Part shown: piece by piece, positions 22,312-33,454 of the stretch
How positions within the stretch are numbered: the first letter of the stretch is position 1
How the letters are laid out: every line of letters begins with the position of its first letter
From: Gonatopus flavifemur
Lineage: Eukaryota; Arthropoda; Insecta; Hymenoptera; Dryinidae
Reading direction: 5' to 3'
Assembly (NCBI GenBank): GCA_018340375.1
Contig: JAFFJZ010000011.1
Span: forward strand, 248,001-312,000
Length of the DNA: 64,000 bases
Translations under genes and position numbers: made by a program
Notes under the pieces: generated by a model
Told to the model about the DNA's origin: nothing
The model's database searches: none
What the model saw: only the letters and a program-made list of their open reading frames with translations

Positions 22312-23087
22312 ATAGTACAAACCTAGTGACATAACTTGAAATTTCAACCCTTTTTTCCAAATGTATGAAATACTTTGTTTTCTCATTAAATTTTTCTTGA
22401 TGCATGCATTGATTTTTCATCTTTGATTATTTTCATAATCGATCGTGCGATTTTCCGCTATAAAACAAGCATTTCCTTCAAAATCCGTTTCCGTTTTCAA
22501 ATATCACGATAATTTCTTGGAGAGGTACTAGGATCGGTAAATCAATACTTTATTGAGGATTTGGCGACAACGTTGTTAACGAAAGCTCGTTGCGTACTTT
22601 ATGTCAGAATTTTTGTAAGGCTATAAACTGATGAATTATGAGCAATTGTTCAGAGAAATCTTATTCTCCAATAGTTCTTCAAGTTTTTCTGAAAACAATC
22701 ATGACAGATATCTTTGAGGAAAGTGATGATCACTTGAAGTTGACTCAACTTATTTCATGGTAAATCAATGGGCAGAGATCAAATGATATTGTTTTACCGA
22801 CGATCACAGCTTATTCGTATTTTGTTGTATTCCAATCAATTCATGGGATGACTTTTTTTTATTATTCCGTTCTTTTCATGAGGTAGAACAAGAACCTAAA
22901 TTATTCAAAGATATATGAAAATTCCTATGTTTGAACTCATCAGACGAACATTCCATATTTCAGGTGTACAAAGAAGAATTAATATATACCGTCAACCCAA
23001 ACAAAATTAGTAACAAAATTTTCTGCACCCTAAAGGAAATTCATCGATTGGTGAAAAGTAATTATTTTAAGATAACTATATTATCTA

Positions 23088-23198
23088 CCCATGTGGAAGA
23101 AATGTTCGAAAATGTATCCAATTGTACACAAATTGTATACAAATCGTATACAATTGTATACAATCTGTGTACAATTGTATGCATTTTTTCCACGTGGG
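23088..23198. mobile_element. CCC-ended hairpin
   Basis: The ends CCCATGTGGAAGAAATG / GCATTTTTTCCACGTGGG are inverted around alternating ACAATTGTATACAAAT words. It is missing from the second copy of the host repeat near 32145. A related hairpin with the same ends and interior is at 50391-50490. Confidence 0.7.
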
Positions 23199-23342
23199 TT
23201 CATTCTTAATCAAGTCAAATTTATATAAATTTTAAAGGTTTCCTATATTCATTTCCAAGACTACGAGATTCTTTGCGAGACCATTTCCAAGAGTGTTTGC
23301 GAAACTATGCGAGATCGTGTGCGAGATACTGAATTTTGGCGC

Positions 23343-23450
23343 GTGTACGTCCGATGGATATGCATAGTGCTTATGAAACAGTCTCATTGGAATGTGCATG
23401 GAACATATTCCGAATATTCGAAGAACGTTCATTGAATATTCATTGAATTA
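23343..23450. repeat. fragment of the CAAGCAGCA foldback family
   Basis: It contains GTGCTTATGAAACAGTCTCA and CGAATATTCGAAGAACGTTC, which match the right arm of 52483-52800. It is truncated at the end of the GTCTCGC element. Confidence 0.5.
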
Positions 23451-23698
23451 AACATATTCTCGCCATTACAATGATCCTTGGCGAAATCTTACATATAAAA
23501 CTATGATATTTTCGTAATACCAGGGTGATTATTGGTGTACCATCCTAGAAAGAATCATTGGCGATCAACATGCCCAACGATTTTTTGTAAAATTTCTCAT
23601 TGTGCAGGTGTTAATACGTGATTATTCAACTGCATACGTTTACGTTGTAACGGTTCATCGAATAGATTGGATCGAAAATCTATCTTTACATGGAGAAA

Positions 23699-23984
23699 AT
23701 TTTGTAGTATACATGGCATAAAAAATGTGTTCAATATTACTATGTTTTTGTAAAGTTGAACCATACTGACATAACGAGGAATATTGAGATGATAATGATT
23801 TAAATTACGATAGATTATAGTAAAATTGGAAACAAAACAAAGAAAGGTTACAATGTCTCAATCGTAAAAAGGGATGCATGCAAAGCATTTCCGGATAAAC
23901 GTTCAGTGATTTTAGTCAGAGTGTCAGTATAGTCCAGCGTTACAAAATAATTGTAGTAATCTATACTACAAAATTCTCTCCGTG
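23699..23984. mobile_element. TA-class MITE, intact reference copy
   Basis: The ends CATGGAGAAAATTTTGTAGTA / TACTACAAAATTCTCTCCGTG are inverted. It is the uninterrupted version of the split copy at 7417-8641. Confidence 0.7.
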
Positions 23985-24081
23985 TACATATATGCATGAA
24001 CAATTTTATTACAAAATATCGTCATCAGTTCTCAGAATTCCTTTGAAGACAACTTCTTGAATCACTGCCACTGATGTATTC

Positions 24082-24177
24082 CCCAAGACAACATAAACCT
24101 TCAGAAACGTTCATTGAACGTTCGCGAACGTCTAGGAACATTCAGTGAACGGTCCTCAAGGTTTATGTTATCTTGGG
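24082..24177. mobile_element. CCC-ended hairpin
   Basis: The ends CCCAAGACAACATAAACCTT / AAGGTTTATGTTATCTTGGG are inverted, with GAACGTTC-type blocks in the arms. The flanks TC and CT do not match, so no duplication is visible. Confidence 0.65.
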
Positions 24178-24270
24178 CTTGAGTCTCTCATATTCAGTAT
24201 CAGCAAATGGACAATAATTTTTTCAATTGGATGAGAATGATGAATTTTTATTCTTCGAATGACAAAGCAA

Positions 24271-25394
24271 TCCCCACAAAAACTCCAAAAAAGTGGAAAG
24301 ATGACGCCAAGTCCATGAAAACATGTAAATCTTTCACCATTTGACAAAAAATTCTTGGAACAAAAACTCCACTCTGTCCAGAATTCTGCTTGAAGTGGCA
24401 AATATACCATTACAAAAAAATGGTACATGAGAAATTTTTGGGATATTGTAGCTTCAATTTGTTTAAAATGCATTCATAGTAGTTTGTAATTTCTAAAAAA
24501 AACATCCTTATCTTCAAAACATGTATGAAGGAGAATAGAACAGAAATTAGGTTGATCCATTCAACATACTAGAATTCTGAGTTATTCAAAACCAAACGTG
24601 TTGGTCGGTTCAGATATGTTTTGAAATCAACGTCAATGCAGGGTACTTGGCGAAGCCGACGATAATTTTGTGGAATTATATTATTCGAGTTTCTATCTCG
24701 ATGCCCTTGAGACATTTTGTTGGAATATAATCTACACTAAAACTTCCTGCTATCGGCCACTCAAAGTCTCCCGCAATGGCGTTGATTTCAAAACATATCT
24801 AAACCGATCCACAAGTTTGGTTCGGAATAACTCAGAATTCTAGGGTGTGAAATGGATCGACCTAATTTCTGTACTATTTTCTTTCATATATGTTTTCGAG
24901 ATGAAGATGTGTTTTTAGAAATTACAAACCACTATGAATGCATTTTTGACAAATTGAAGCTACGATATCGCAAAAATTCCTCACATACCATTTGGATCGC
25001 CAAATGTACTCGGTAGCTGTTATTGATTCGACATATTTTGTTTTGTTTTTAAAATAGTATATCTGCGACACCCAAAAAATCATATCCTCAAAATTAGAAT
25101 CTACTCTATAATATGAGCCTAGAAGATCTTCTTAATAATATCAGTAATTCATCTAACATTCAGAGGAACCCCTACATCAATCCTCTAAAACTCAAAGGAA
25201 TATGTACTAGTTTCATATTTTAGAGGAATCTTCTTAATTCTAGTATACGATTTTTTCAATGTAGTTCAAGTAGAATTCTGGACAGAGTGAAGGTTTTGTT
25301 CCAAGAATGTTTTGCCAATTGTTATTATGAGAGATTTACATCTTTTCATGGACTTGGCGTTATTTTCCTACTCTTTTGGAGTTTTTGTGGGGAT
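24271..25394. mobile_element. 1.1-kb foldback with an insertion in the right arm
   Basis: The left arm 24271-24650 pairs with 24780-25020 and 25263-25394 (CCCCACAAAAACTCC, TCTGTCCAGAATTCT, TTGAAATCAACG and complements). About 240 bp at 25025-25262 is present only on the right. A more diverged relative is at 56500-56900 (GTATTCCGCATC, AAGATGAAGAT blocks). Non-coding. Confidence 0.6.
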
Positions 25395-25744
25395 TTCACT
25401 CATTTTTATGAATATTGTTCATTCAACCTGATTATCTTATCTCTCTATTTTATGAAAATCGAAATATTGAAGAAATAAATTATTAACTATTATTACAATT
25501 ACTATTCAAAATCTGATTTGTTTTTCCAATATTTCTACTCTTCTCTCCACATACTTGTTTTTTCCTTTATCAATTTCGAATTATAACGAATAGAAATAGA
25601 TTTTGAATTCATCTTGGTCAAGAAACTCTCGTGAGGTACCTTCAGGAAGGAATTATTGAGATTCTGTCACCAGTTTCAACTAAAAACGGTGAAGTTTGAA
25701 TGACTGTATTGTTGGTGAAGTTTTTGGAATTTATGGGGCATATA

Positions 25745-25864
25745 CCCGAGTGGAAAAATTTTCAAAATTATATATAATTTTTATATAATTCTATATAATT
25801 TATATATAATTCAGATATAATTCGCTATAAATTTTATACAATTTTGAAAATTTTTCCACTCGGG
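25745..25864. mobile_element. CCC-ended hairpin, AT-rich arms
   Basis: The ends CCCGAGTGGAAAAATTTTC / GAAAATTTTTCCACTCGGG are perfect over 29 bp and the flanks are TA on both sides. The interior is ATATAATT repeats. The sister copy is at 55929-56048. Confidence 0.75.
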
Positions 25865-25924
25865 TAGTTAATCATTATCATCATTTACAATTTCTGTACA
25901 AACAGGAGTATGGCAGATATCCTA

Positions 25925-26167
25925 CACTGATGAAAATAATGATTAATATCAAGAATTTTAATTCATGAATACTGCCAAGAATACAAATTCTTGATTAGAG
26001 CTGATATTTTATTAGCTCAAAAGAAATGGTCTTGAATCGAGAAAATATTTTTTGATTCATGAAAAACTTTCTTAGGCCCATAAAATATTATCTCTAATCA
26101 AGAATTTGTATTCTTGGCAGTATTCATGAATTAAAATTCTTGATATTAATCATTATTTCTCTCAGTG
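25925..26167. mobile_element. TA-class hairpin MITE
   Basis: The ends CACTGATGAAAATAATGATT / AATCATTATTTCTCTCAGTG are inverted, and the arms are nearly identical for about 90 bp (AGAATACAAATTCTTGATTA). Confidence 0.7.
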
Positions 26168-26757
26168 ATATAGTTTTTAATATTGAGTACTTTGCTGTTA
26201 ATGTTTCCTTTATGATTTGCAGCCAAAGTGAAGCAGATTATATACAATCTTCTCAGGGAAAATCAAGAGCATGAAACAATATTGTCTTTATAGAAACTAG
26301 TTGAGATTAATTATATTTCAGTCTGACTAAAGTGACTGGGAACACGACCTATATCTCAAAATGACTTGAATAAATAAATGTGTGTAAAACAACACAATAA
26401 CATATCTTGTTGATGTATGAATCATATTAAGTTCCAGATTATGCCGGAAGATACTCTTATAGCATTCATAATAGTAGGCTCAAGATGTCAAGAAACAAAA
26501 ATGTTTTATAATTTCAATTTAGCTGACCTCGGAATACATTGTGATTTGAAGCCTTGAGTTCAGGTATAACATTAGTTGGAAGTATCAGTCATCTGTCCAG
26601 TCACTTTGGTTGAGCTGAACTGCAATTATTCTTTTAGCTATGAACTAGTCCATATACGGATGGTATAATTTCATATACTCGATTTTCTTCAAACAAACTT
26701 TGTATAGTCTGCTTCACATTTGGTTACGATTCTGAATGAAGAAACAACATTCCGCTG
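26168..26757. repeat. left part of a degenerate repeat array around the mariner
   Basis: It contains GTCTGACTAAAGTGACTGG and GTCCAGTCACTTTGGTTGAG, with an inverted relative CCAGTCGCTTTAGTCAGACT at 28282. The segment before the mariner (ACGATTCTGAATGAAGAAACA) resembles units at 28400, 28550 and 28735. Confidence 0.4.
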
Positions 26758-26759
26758 TA

Positions 26760-28081
26760 CGAGGTGTGTTCAAAAAGTAAGGTGACTTTTCAAATTTCGT
26801 GGGCAACGTACTTTCGATTATCGATTTTTTTGTTTTGTTATGTTGGCACACTCTTCCCGAACATCTGTACCAAGTTTCAAGTGTATAGCATTTTTTGTTT
26901 GGTTGTGAGAGGCGTAAAGGTTATGAGTGTTTTGCGTGCTCGGCGATTTCTTGATATCGAAAAATATGGATCAAAGGATTTGCATCAAATTTTGTGTAAA
27001 AAATAAAATAAAGTGCTCCGAAACACTTAAAATGTTGACAGTGGCATACGGTGAAACTGTTCTGAGTAAAAAAAATGTTTACAAGTGGTACAAACTCTTC
27101 CAAGATGGCCGGGAAGATGCCAATGACGAGCCTCGCTCTGGACGCCCAAGCACGTCAACAACTGATGAAAACGTTCAAGCAGTGAAGAAAATTGTTTTGG
27201 GAAATCGTCGAATCACTATCAGAGAAGTTGCTAAGGATGTTGGTTTATCGCTTGGCTCGTGCCATGAAATTTTTTCTAACGTTTTGGGCATGAGACGTGT
27301 GTCAGCGAAGTTTGTTCCGAAATTGCTAAATTTTTACCAAAAGAAACGTCGCATGAGCATCGCTCAAGAACTGTTGAATGACGTCAACGACGACCCAGAT
27401 TTACTCAAAAGGGTCATAACTGGTGACGAATCATGGGTATATGGTTATGATGTCGAAACCAAAGTCCAATCGTCCCAATGGAAGACCCCAGATGAGCCAA
27501 GACCGAAAAAAGCACGCCAAGTTCGATCAAATGTCAAAGTTTTGCTCACTGTTTTCTTCGATTACCATGGCGTGGTGCATCAGGAGTTCTTACCATATGG
27601 TCGTACGGTCAATAAACAGTATTATCTTGAAGTTATGCGCCGTTTGCGAGAAGCAATACGAAGAAAACGTCCAGAATTGTGGAAAAATAATTCATGGCTT
27701 TTGCATCACGATAATGCCCCTGCTCACTCATCTTTGCTTGTGAGAGATTTTTTGGCCAAAAACAACACCACAATCATGCCTCAGCCACCATATTCACCGG
27801 ATTTGGCCCCATGTGACTTTTTCTTGTTCCCAAAACTAAAGAGACCTATGAAAGGACGGAGATTTGCAACGATTGAAGAGATAAAGACTGCATCGCTGGA
27901 AGAGCTCAAGGCTATACCGAAAAGTGCTTATGAGAAGTGCTTTGAGGATTGGAAAAACCGTTGGCATAAGTGTATTGTATCTGAGGGGGATTACTTTGAA
28001 GGGGACAACATAAATATTGATAAATAAATAAATATTCTTTCTTAAAAATACAAAGTCACCTTACTTTTTGAACACACCTCG
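26760..28081 (+). mobile_element. complete mariner transposon
   Basis: A 1322-bp element with perfect 30-bp inverted repeats (CGAGGTGTGTTCAAAAAGTA...) between TA dinucleotides at 26758-26759 and 28082-28083. It carries one uninterrupted transposase ORF. Ends, size and TA duplication are all standard for mariner. The identical terminal repeats suggest a recent insertion. Confidence 0.95.
26966..28027 (+). CDS. mariner transposase
   Basis: A 353-residue cut-and-paste transposase. The N-terminal part has two helix-turn-helix regions (about residues 20-60, ending in the linker-like SGRPST; and about 75-110, RRITIREVAKDVGLS). The catalytic DDE/D triad is Asp154 in TGDESW, Asp249 in HHDNAPAH and Asp284 in YSPDLAPCD; 34 residues separate the last two, the mariner-specific D34D spacing. 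The WVPHEL motif of classical mariners is replaced by AKFVPKLL. I chose the ATG at 26966 rather than 26927 because it gives the usual mariner length and N-terminus. The frame has no stop or frameshift, so the enzyme may be active. Confidence 0.93.
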   Translation: MDQRICIKFCVKNKIKCSETLKMLTVAYGETVLSKKNVYKWYKLFQDGREDANDEPRSGRPSTSTTDENVQAVKKIVLGNRRITIREVAKDVGLSLGSCHEIFSNVLGMRRVSAKFVPKLLNFYQKKRRMSIAQELLNDVNDDPDLLKRVITGDESWVYGYDVETKVQSSQWKTPDEPRPKKARQVRSNVKVLLTVFFDYHGVVHQEFLPYGRTVNKQYYLEVMRRLREAIRRKRPELWKNNSWLLHHDNAPAHSSLLVRDFLAKNNTTIMPQPPYSPDLAPCDFFLFPKLKRPMKGRRFATIEEIKTASLEELKAIPKSAYEKCFEDWKNRWHKCIVSEGDYFEGDNINIDK

Positions 28082-28083
28082 TA

Positions 28084-28860
28084 TGCAAGGATGTTTAGCG
28101 TATCCACTATGATTCTGTTTACAAAGAAATTGTGATTAGATATAATTCTCTTCATAAAAACTACACAAACAATAAAATCATATTAAACGTACCTTTTCTC
28201 ATTAGACATCTCTTTATAGTTTTCTTTCTGAAGAGAAATGAAGAAGATTTGGAACAGTTATTTTAGAATGAACTACATCTCCAGTCGCTTTAGTCAGACT
28301 CAAGTGTAGTCATTATCGATCAGGGTATGCAAGGAGGATTATATTTTATCAATTCACTATTCTTTGAGCAGGCTTGATACTATCTGTTTTATTATTAGTT
28401 CACGATTCTGGTTGCAGGATAATAGATACTAGCAGACTGTCCATTAGGGATTATGGTATATCCATTATACTTTTGCCTGTAAAGAAATAGCGAATGAACT
28501 TCAATAATCATCCTTGAGCAGGCTCGGTATGATATGTTTCATCAATTACCCACGATCCTAATTGGAGAAATCAACATTAGTTGATTAGTCCGTCAGAATT
28601 CATGATATATCCCTGACATTTCAGTATGTGACATTCCAGTATGGTTTATCCGATAAGATTTTACCTACAAAGTAATATATACATTTGAATCATTCTTCTT
28701 GATTAGACCTTGTATGATTTATTCGATCATTAGCCTGTGGTTTTGGTTGGAAAAACCAACAGTAGCAGACTGTTCATCAGGGATTACGATATATCTCTTA
28801 TGCTTGTCATGCTCTTGTCTGTGAAGGAATATTGTTTGTGAAGGCATATTGTATTTTATG
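28084..28860. repeat. degenerate tandem repeat, unit about 150-190 bp
   Basis: Units around 28404, 28552 and 28738 share a GATTCTGGTTG-like start, AGCAGACTGTYCATYAGGGATTA and a CTTTTGCCTGTAAAG-like end. The mariner inserted into one unit: its flanks join to give the same order of blocks. No coding potential. Confidence 0.45.
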
Positions 28861-29747
28861 AAAAATACATCATACAGAATTTACCTTTTTATATATTTCA
28901 AATGTGGCAAACAGATCTATAGCTCCCTCACACTTTTTGTATGTTTTTTTGTTTTATAGATAACCTCTTCATTCATCCATTTTTCATTAATTTTTTTGTG
29001 TGGTATATACTCCACATCATTCGTATTCCATTGTTGTCCTGATTACATGAACTGTAACCACCTGTAATTCGTCCATTTGTTATGCAATTATTTCAATATT
29101 ATACCAACCTGTCAACACATCGCCTCAATCACAGGTTTTTTTATGTTCTCACATACCATACTATACTGAAATGCACGCTATTAAATGTTGGAAAAAAGAA
29201 AGAGACAGATCCATCTATACTATCGCGAAAATTGAAAACCCACCTCGAAGGCCTAAATACATAGGCCAAGTAAACGTGAACGTAAGGAATGGAAGCCTGC
29301 GTAGATCTCGTATATAGTTTCTGCGCATCCGTTTCTTACGTTTACATAACTTGTGTGTCTTGACCTTCAGATAGTGAAAATTCATCGTGATAGAAAAAAT
29401 CGTTGATGGAAAAAACATTGTGATATTTTGAACGCATCAAAATTTGAAACGTCTATATCTCGGTATCGGATGAATTGAGATAGTTCGTAGTGTGCTGAAA
29501 GGAAAGTGTCTGTTCGAGTTATATAGTAAAAGTATAATTCTTTTTTCATGACACTCAATGTGTGCCGAGTTATCGTGAGTTGAAGATTGTTGACTATATC
29601 AAATCTCGGTTTATGTGTAAAGATACGGTAGCGCACGAATTCTGCCTTTCCATTTTTTAATTTTTTTTCAGGGCTTTTTTCATGTACTTGGCGCCGAATC
29701 GCTACCGCGTCTCTTGATATGCAGAAATGTATCCGCAATATTCAGTT
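28861..29747. other. no gene recognised; possible 3' flank of the minus-strand gene
   Basis: AT-rich. Part of it may be the 3'UTR of the candidate gene that ends at 29748. I see no strong poly(A) arrangement. Confidence 0.35.
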
Positions 29748-29842
29748 TCACTCCATACATGGGTCCATATTCTTTGAGTTTAAATCCGCAGGAAGTGATA
29801 CATTCAGAAAAAATATTTTCCATCTGAACGCAATGTATTCCG
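29748..29842 (-). CDS. possible last exon of a membrane-protein gene
   Basis: On the minus strand an acceptor TTTACATACAG precedes 29842. Joined in phase to the exon at 30577-30349 (which ends one base into a codon) it encodes AEYIAFRWKIFFLNVSLPAD followed by LNSKNMDPCME and a TGA stop (29750-29748). The phase fit and the hydrophobic then polar C-terminus favour a real exon. The intron would be 506 bp. The family is not recognised. Confidence 0.45.
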
Positions 29843-29906
29843 CTGTATGTAAACAATTCCGTAAGAGGTTGGGAATTCAATTCGTTTCTTCCAGTTTCAA
29901 AGTGTG

Positions 29907-29990
29907 TGGAATTCCATTGGCAAATAATAGTAATTTCCAAACAAATTGAATCAATGGGACACTTGGCATTATTTGCCAATGAATTTCCAC
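29907..29990. repeat. small inverted repeat
   Basis: TGGAATTCCATTGGCAAATAA and ATTATTTGCCAATGAATTTCC form a 22-bp stem with a loop of about 40 bases. In the gene model above it would lie in the intron just upstream of the last exon. Confidence 0.5.
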
Positions 29991-30348
29991 TGATTCGGAT
30001 TCATAGTATATAGAACTAGGATGTTAACGTATGAAAACTGTCACTTGATATTTGTTCACGTATGAAAATTATCATGTATTGCTTTTTATCTTTAGAATTT
30101 ATCAATTCTCAAGTTTTTATATTCTCTGTATGACAAACCATATAAGAATTACTTCATTTATTTTGATAGAACGAAATTTCTTGATCTGTGAAGTTCGAAG
30201 AAAGTACACTGAGAAAAATTCGTAGCAGAGATTCTCATAGTGATAGCACTTTTGGGACACATGAGTGTTGATGAACATTTCTTCTTCAATTTGTGGTGAT
30301 TTTTTGACAGCCTATAATAATATGCGTCAAACGTGGAGTTATTCTTAC

Positions 30349-30577
30349 CAAAAGGAGGTATGGATTGCCATAAGTTGAAGAAGTCCATATAAATGCTCAT
30401 GTAACCCAAAACGGCCATTATAGTAAACCATGGTGCACGTTTTCTATACGTTTTTCGCAGTGCATACGCAATAAATGGTAATCCAGTGCACAATGTTTCA
30501 AACAGTCCTAAGGAATGAGATAATTTTTGCTCTCTACTCGGAAATGCTTGGCAATCTATTTGTTCTCCATAACCTTC
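30349..30577 (-). CDS. possible internal exon, multi-pass membrane protein
   Basis: Bounded on the minus strand by an acceptor (TTTAGTTTAACAG before 30577) and a donor G|GTAAGA (after 30349). It has 76 codons plus one base, open in the only compatible frame. The residues include hydrophobic spans GLFETLCTGLPFIAYAL and APWFTIMAVLGYMSIYMDFF separated by RKTYRKR, a typical membrane-spanning pattern with a basic loop. Splice sites, phase and composition agree. I cannot name the family; a homology search would decide. Confidence 0.5.
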
Positions 30578-30631
30578 CTGTTAAACTAAAACAACAGTGG
30601 AAGTATGATTGATTGAAATTACACTGTAGAA

Positions 30632-31028
30632 AATTTCTTGAAGTTTCATTCATTACTCAAGTACACTTATAAATGAAATTTCTAATTCTTGATCATTAAA
30701 TTCAGAATTTAGTTACCTGTGATTGAGTTTACAATTGTGGCTATATCATTAGCCATAATAGTATAGTTTCGTAACAAAATTCACATTCATGTGAGTGGAA
30801 TTTCAGAAAATTTCCAAAATTGCAGGGATAGCGGTATAACTTCACTGTAAAGAAATCCCTCCTGAAAATTCAGAAGATATGACTGTAATTTTTTACAGTC
30901 TCTTTTTTCTGAATTTTTGGAAAAAGTCTGCTGTATGAAGTTTGACTGAATTTTCATAATACATTTTTTAATCAATGTTCCCATGTCTAAGGAAATAATT
31001 CAAGGAGATAAATACCGATGACTTCCTA
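30632..31028. repeat. MITE-like fragment and AT-rich DNA
   Basis: 30634-30705 is a CACTGTAGAAAATTTCTTG-ended fragment shared with 19986-20055. Nothing else is recognised. It would be intronic in the minus-strand gene model. Confidence 0.4.
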
Positions 31029-32518
31029 CGCGGAAATTCAGAGTCTCGCAACGGTCTCGCAACAGTCTCGCAAATAGTCTCGCGTTGTCTTACAAGTGTC
31101 TCGCCTATCAAACAATCCAAAACCATAGCGAGATCTCGCTAATAATCTCGCTTAAAGTCTCGTATAGTATTGCTTTAATTTTTGGAAAAAAAAATAGTAC
31201 AAACGTAGTTACATAACTTGAAATTTTAACCCTTTCTTCTAAATGTATGAAATACTTTGTTTTCTCATTGAATTTTTATTGATGCATGCATTGATTTTTC
31301 ATCTTTGACTAATCGATCGTGCAATTTTCCGCTATAAAACAAGCATTTCCTTCAAAATTCATTTCCGTTTTTAAATATTACGATAATTTCTTGGAGAGGT
31401 ACTAGGATCGATAAATCAATACTTTATTAAGAATTTGGAGTTGCAACCATTACTGAACATCGATAATTCGTATTATTGGTTACGAAGAGATTGGATTGTT
31501 TTTGGCGACAACGTTGTTAACGAAAGCTCGTTGCGTACTTTATGTCAGAATTTTTGTAAGGCTATAACCTGATGAATTATGAGCAATTGTTCAGAGAAAT
31601 CTTAATCTCCAATAATTCTTCAAGTTTTTCTGAAAACAATCATCTCAGATATCTTTTAGAAAAGTCATGATCACTCGAAGTTCACTCAACTCATTTCATG
31701 GTAAATTAATGGAAAGAGATTAAATGATATTCCCAGTGTGTATGAACTCTGGCCGACTCTGGCCCCACTCTTGCCCAGTCTTCGGCCTATAGTGGCAGGA
31801 TGGAGCCCACGCTGAGCCGGGGTGGGTCCCATGGTACATACACGCTAGGGATTGTTTTACCGACGATCATAGCCTATTCGTATTTTATTGTATTATAATT
31901 AATTCATGAGGACTTTTTTCATTATTCCGTTTTCTCGTTAGATAGAGCGTGAACCTAAATTATTCGGAGATATATGAAAATTCCTATGGTTGGATCCATC
32001 AAACGAACATTTCACATTTCAGGTGTATAAAAAAGATCTAATATGTACTGTCAAAACAATTCGAATGACAAAATTTTTTGCATCGTATAGGAGATTTATC
32101 GATTGATGAAAAGTCAACATTTTAAGATAATTATTTTATCTATAGATCATTGTTAATCAAGTCAGGTTCATACACATTTTAGAGGTCTGCTATATCCATA
32201 CAGAATTATAGGTCAGTGACAAGAAAGTCGGATCTCGGATCACGAAGATCTGAATTTGATTCCGGATGAAATTGATTTTTTTTTCCATTCAGAAATGCGT
32301 TTCCTTGATTTTGGGTAGAAATCTCAAAATTCTTCAATAATTCTGCGAGATGATCAGCGAGACCATTGGCGAGATCTTATTCATATCTCAGATTGTTTTA
32401 TAACCGAGACTGTTTACAAGAACATTCCCAAGACTATCCGAGATTTTCTGCGAGACTATTCACAAGACTGTTTGCGGGACTGTGCCAGATCGTGTGCGAG
32501 ATACTGAATTTCAGCGCG
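31029..32518. mobile_element. 1.5-kb element with inverted GTCTCGC clusters, copy 2
   Basis: The ends CGCGGAAATTCAGAGTCTCG and GCGAGATACTGAATTTCAGC are inverted, each followed inward by repeated GTCTCGC/GCGAGAC words. It is about 85-90% alike with 21949-23343. It holds the hairpin 31732-31850, absent from copy 1, and lacks both hairpins of copy 1. Confidence 0.7.
31732..31850. mobile_element. CCC-ended hairpin with ATT duplication
   Basis: The ends CCCAGTGTGTATGAACTC-like and ATGGTACATACACGCTAGGG are inverted and the centre is GC-rich (GGCCGACTCTGGCCCC). ATT occurs on both sides, while copy 1 of the host repeat (near 22786) reads GATATTGTTTTACC with one ATT. Confidence 0.75.
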
Positions 32519-33222
32519 AGTTATCAGATTTCATGAGTTTGATTTTTCGTTTGTGAACGATTCAAACTTTAAGAATATGTTCGTGGAAGAATTCTTCATA
32601 TACTCATTTTGGACTCCAGAGTTCTGTAACAGCTTTTCAAGAACTTATCCACCAACTCCATGCTATCTGGTGCACTATCCCAGATATCTCATTCTCAAGG
32701 TGTCATCCCAACCAGCATAAATGATCAATTCGAATTTATAAAGACCTCTTGGATAGTCCCCGATATGCGACCAATAATGAATTTAAAATGGAAACTTATT
32801 GAATACCCGCAAAATTGAATATGAAATCTCGATATCAGTTCTTTTCGAACGTCAAGTTGTTCAGCAAGACTTCATTTTGAATTCAAAATATGCATAATGA
32901 ACGTATATTAATGAGCATAACGGAAGCTCTTTGCGGAAATTCTTGTGCTGTGTGGGATGTATATGATACGTAATAAGGTTTTTGAGGGTTACCTGACGAA
33001 AATCGACAACAGATCAAATCGATAACTTTGCATCTGATAATAATGACGTCAGTACCTGTTTTGTATAGAATCATTGATCATTTGTGACGGTGTAAAAATG
33101 ACGGCAGGTATAAAAATTCACGAATGAAGTATAAATGTATTCCATGCCCATAAAATTGGAGCTCAAGCATCGTTCTCCTTCTTATTTGAATTTTTGTATG
33201 AGAAAAAGTGATGCGCCGTTAT
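32519..33222. other. no gene recognised
   Basis: AT-rich. 32935-32960 has a solitary GTGCTGTGTGGGATGTA end like that of 33223-33439. Confidence 0.35.
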
Positions 33223-33439
33223 CCCACACAGCAAAGGCATGTCCCAAATTAACTCCCATTATGTCAGTTCAGAAATAACTCATAAGGAAGCCTTGAGAAT
33301 TCTTTAAGAGTTGGTTGTGAATTCCGGGGATTCATAAAGAATTCATTCTGAACTGTCATAATGGGGGCTCTTAAAGAATCTCCCGATGAATTCATAAAGA
33401 ATTTTTTATAAATACATCGGGACCAGTGTGCTGTGTGGG
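33223..33439. mobile_element. CCC-ended hairpin
   Basis: The ends CCCACACAGCA and TGTGCTGTGTGGG are inverted. AT flanks both sides. Arms contain GAATTCATAAAGAATTC- and CCATTATGTCAGTTCAG-type blocks in inverted order. Confidence 0.7.
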
Positions 33440-33454
33440 ATGTAATACAATTTA

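Larger units (their letters stand above)
21949..23343. mobile_element. 1.4-kb element with inverted GTCTCGC clusters, copy 1
   Basis: The left end has AATTCAGAGTCTCGCAACAG followed by six or so GTCTCGC words. The right end has GCGAGAT words and GCGAGATACTGAATT, the same motif inverted. It matches 31029-32518 over most of its length. It carries two hairpins (22105-22311, 23088-23198) that the other copy lacks. No ORF with a recognisable domain, so non-autonomous or degenerate. Confidence 0.7.

Noticed and set aside
32883..33074. Open minus-strand segment with CAG acceptors and a GTAACC donor
   Set aside because: Considered as an exon of the minus-strand gene, but no acceptor choice keeps an open frame in phase with the exons on either side.
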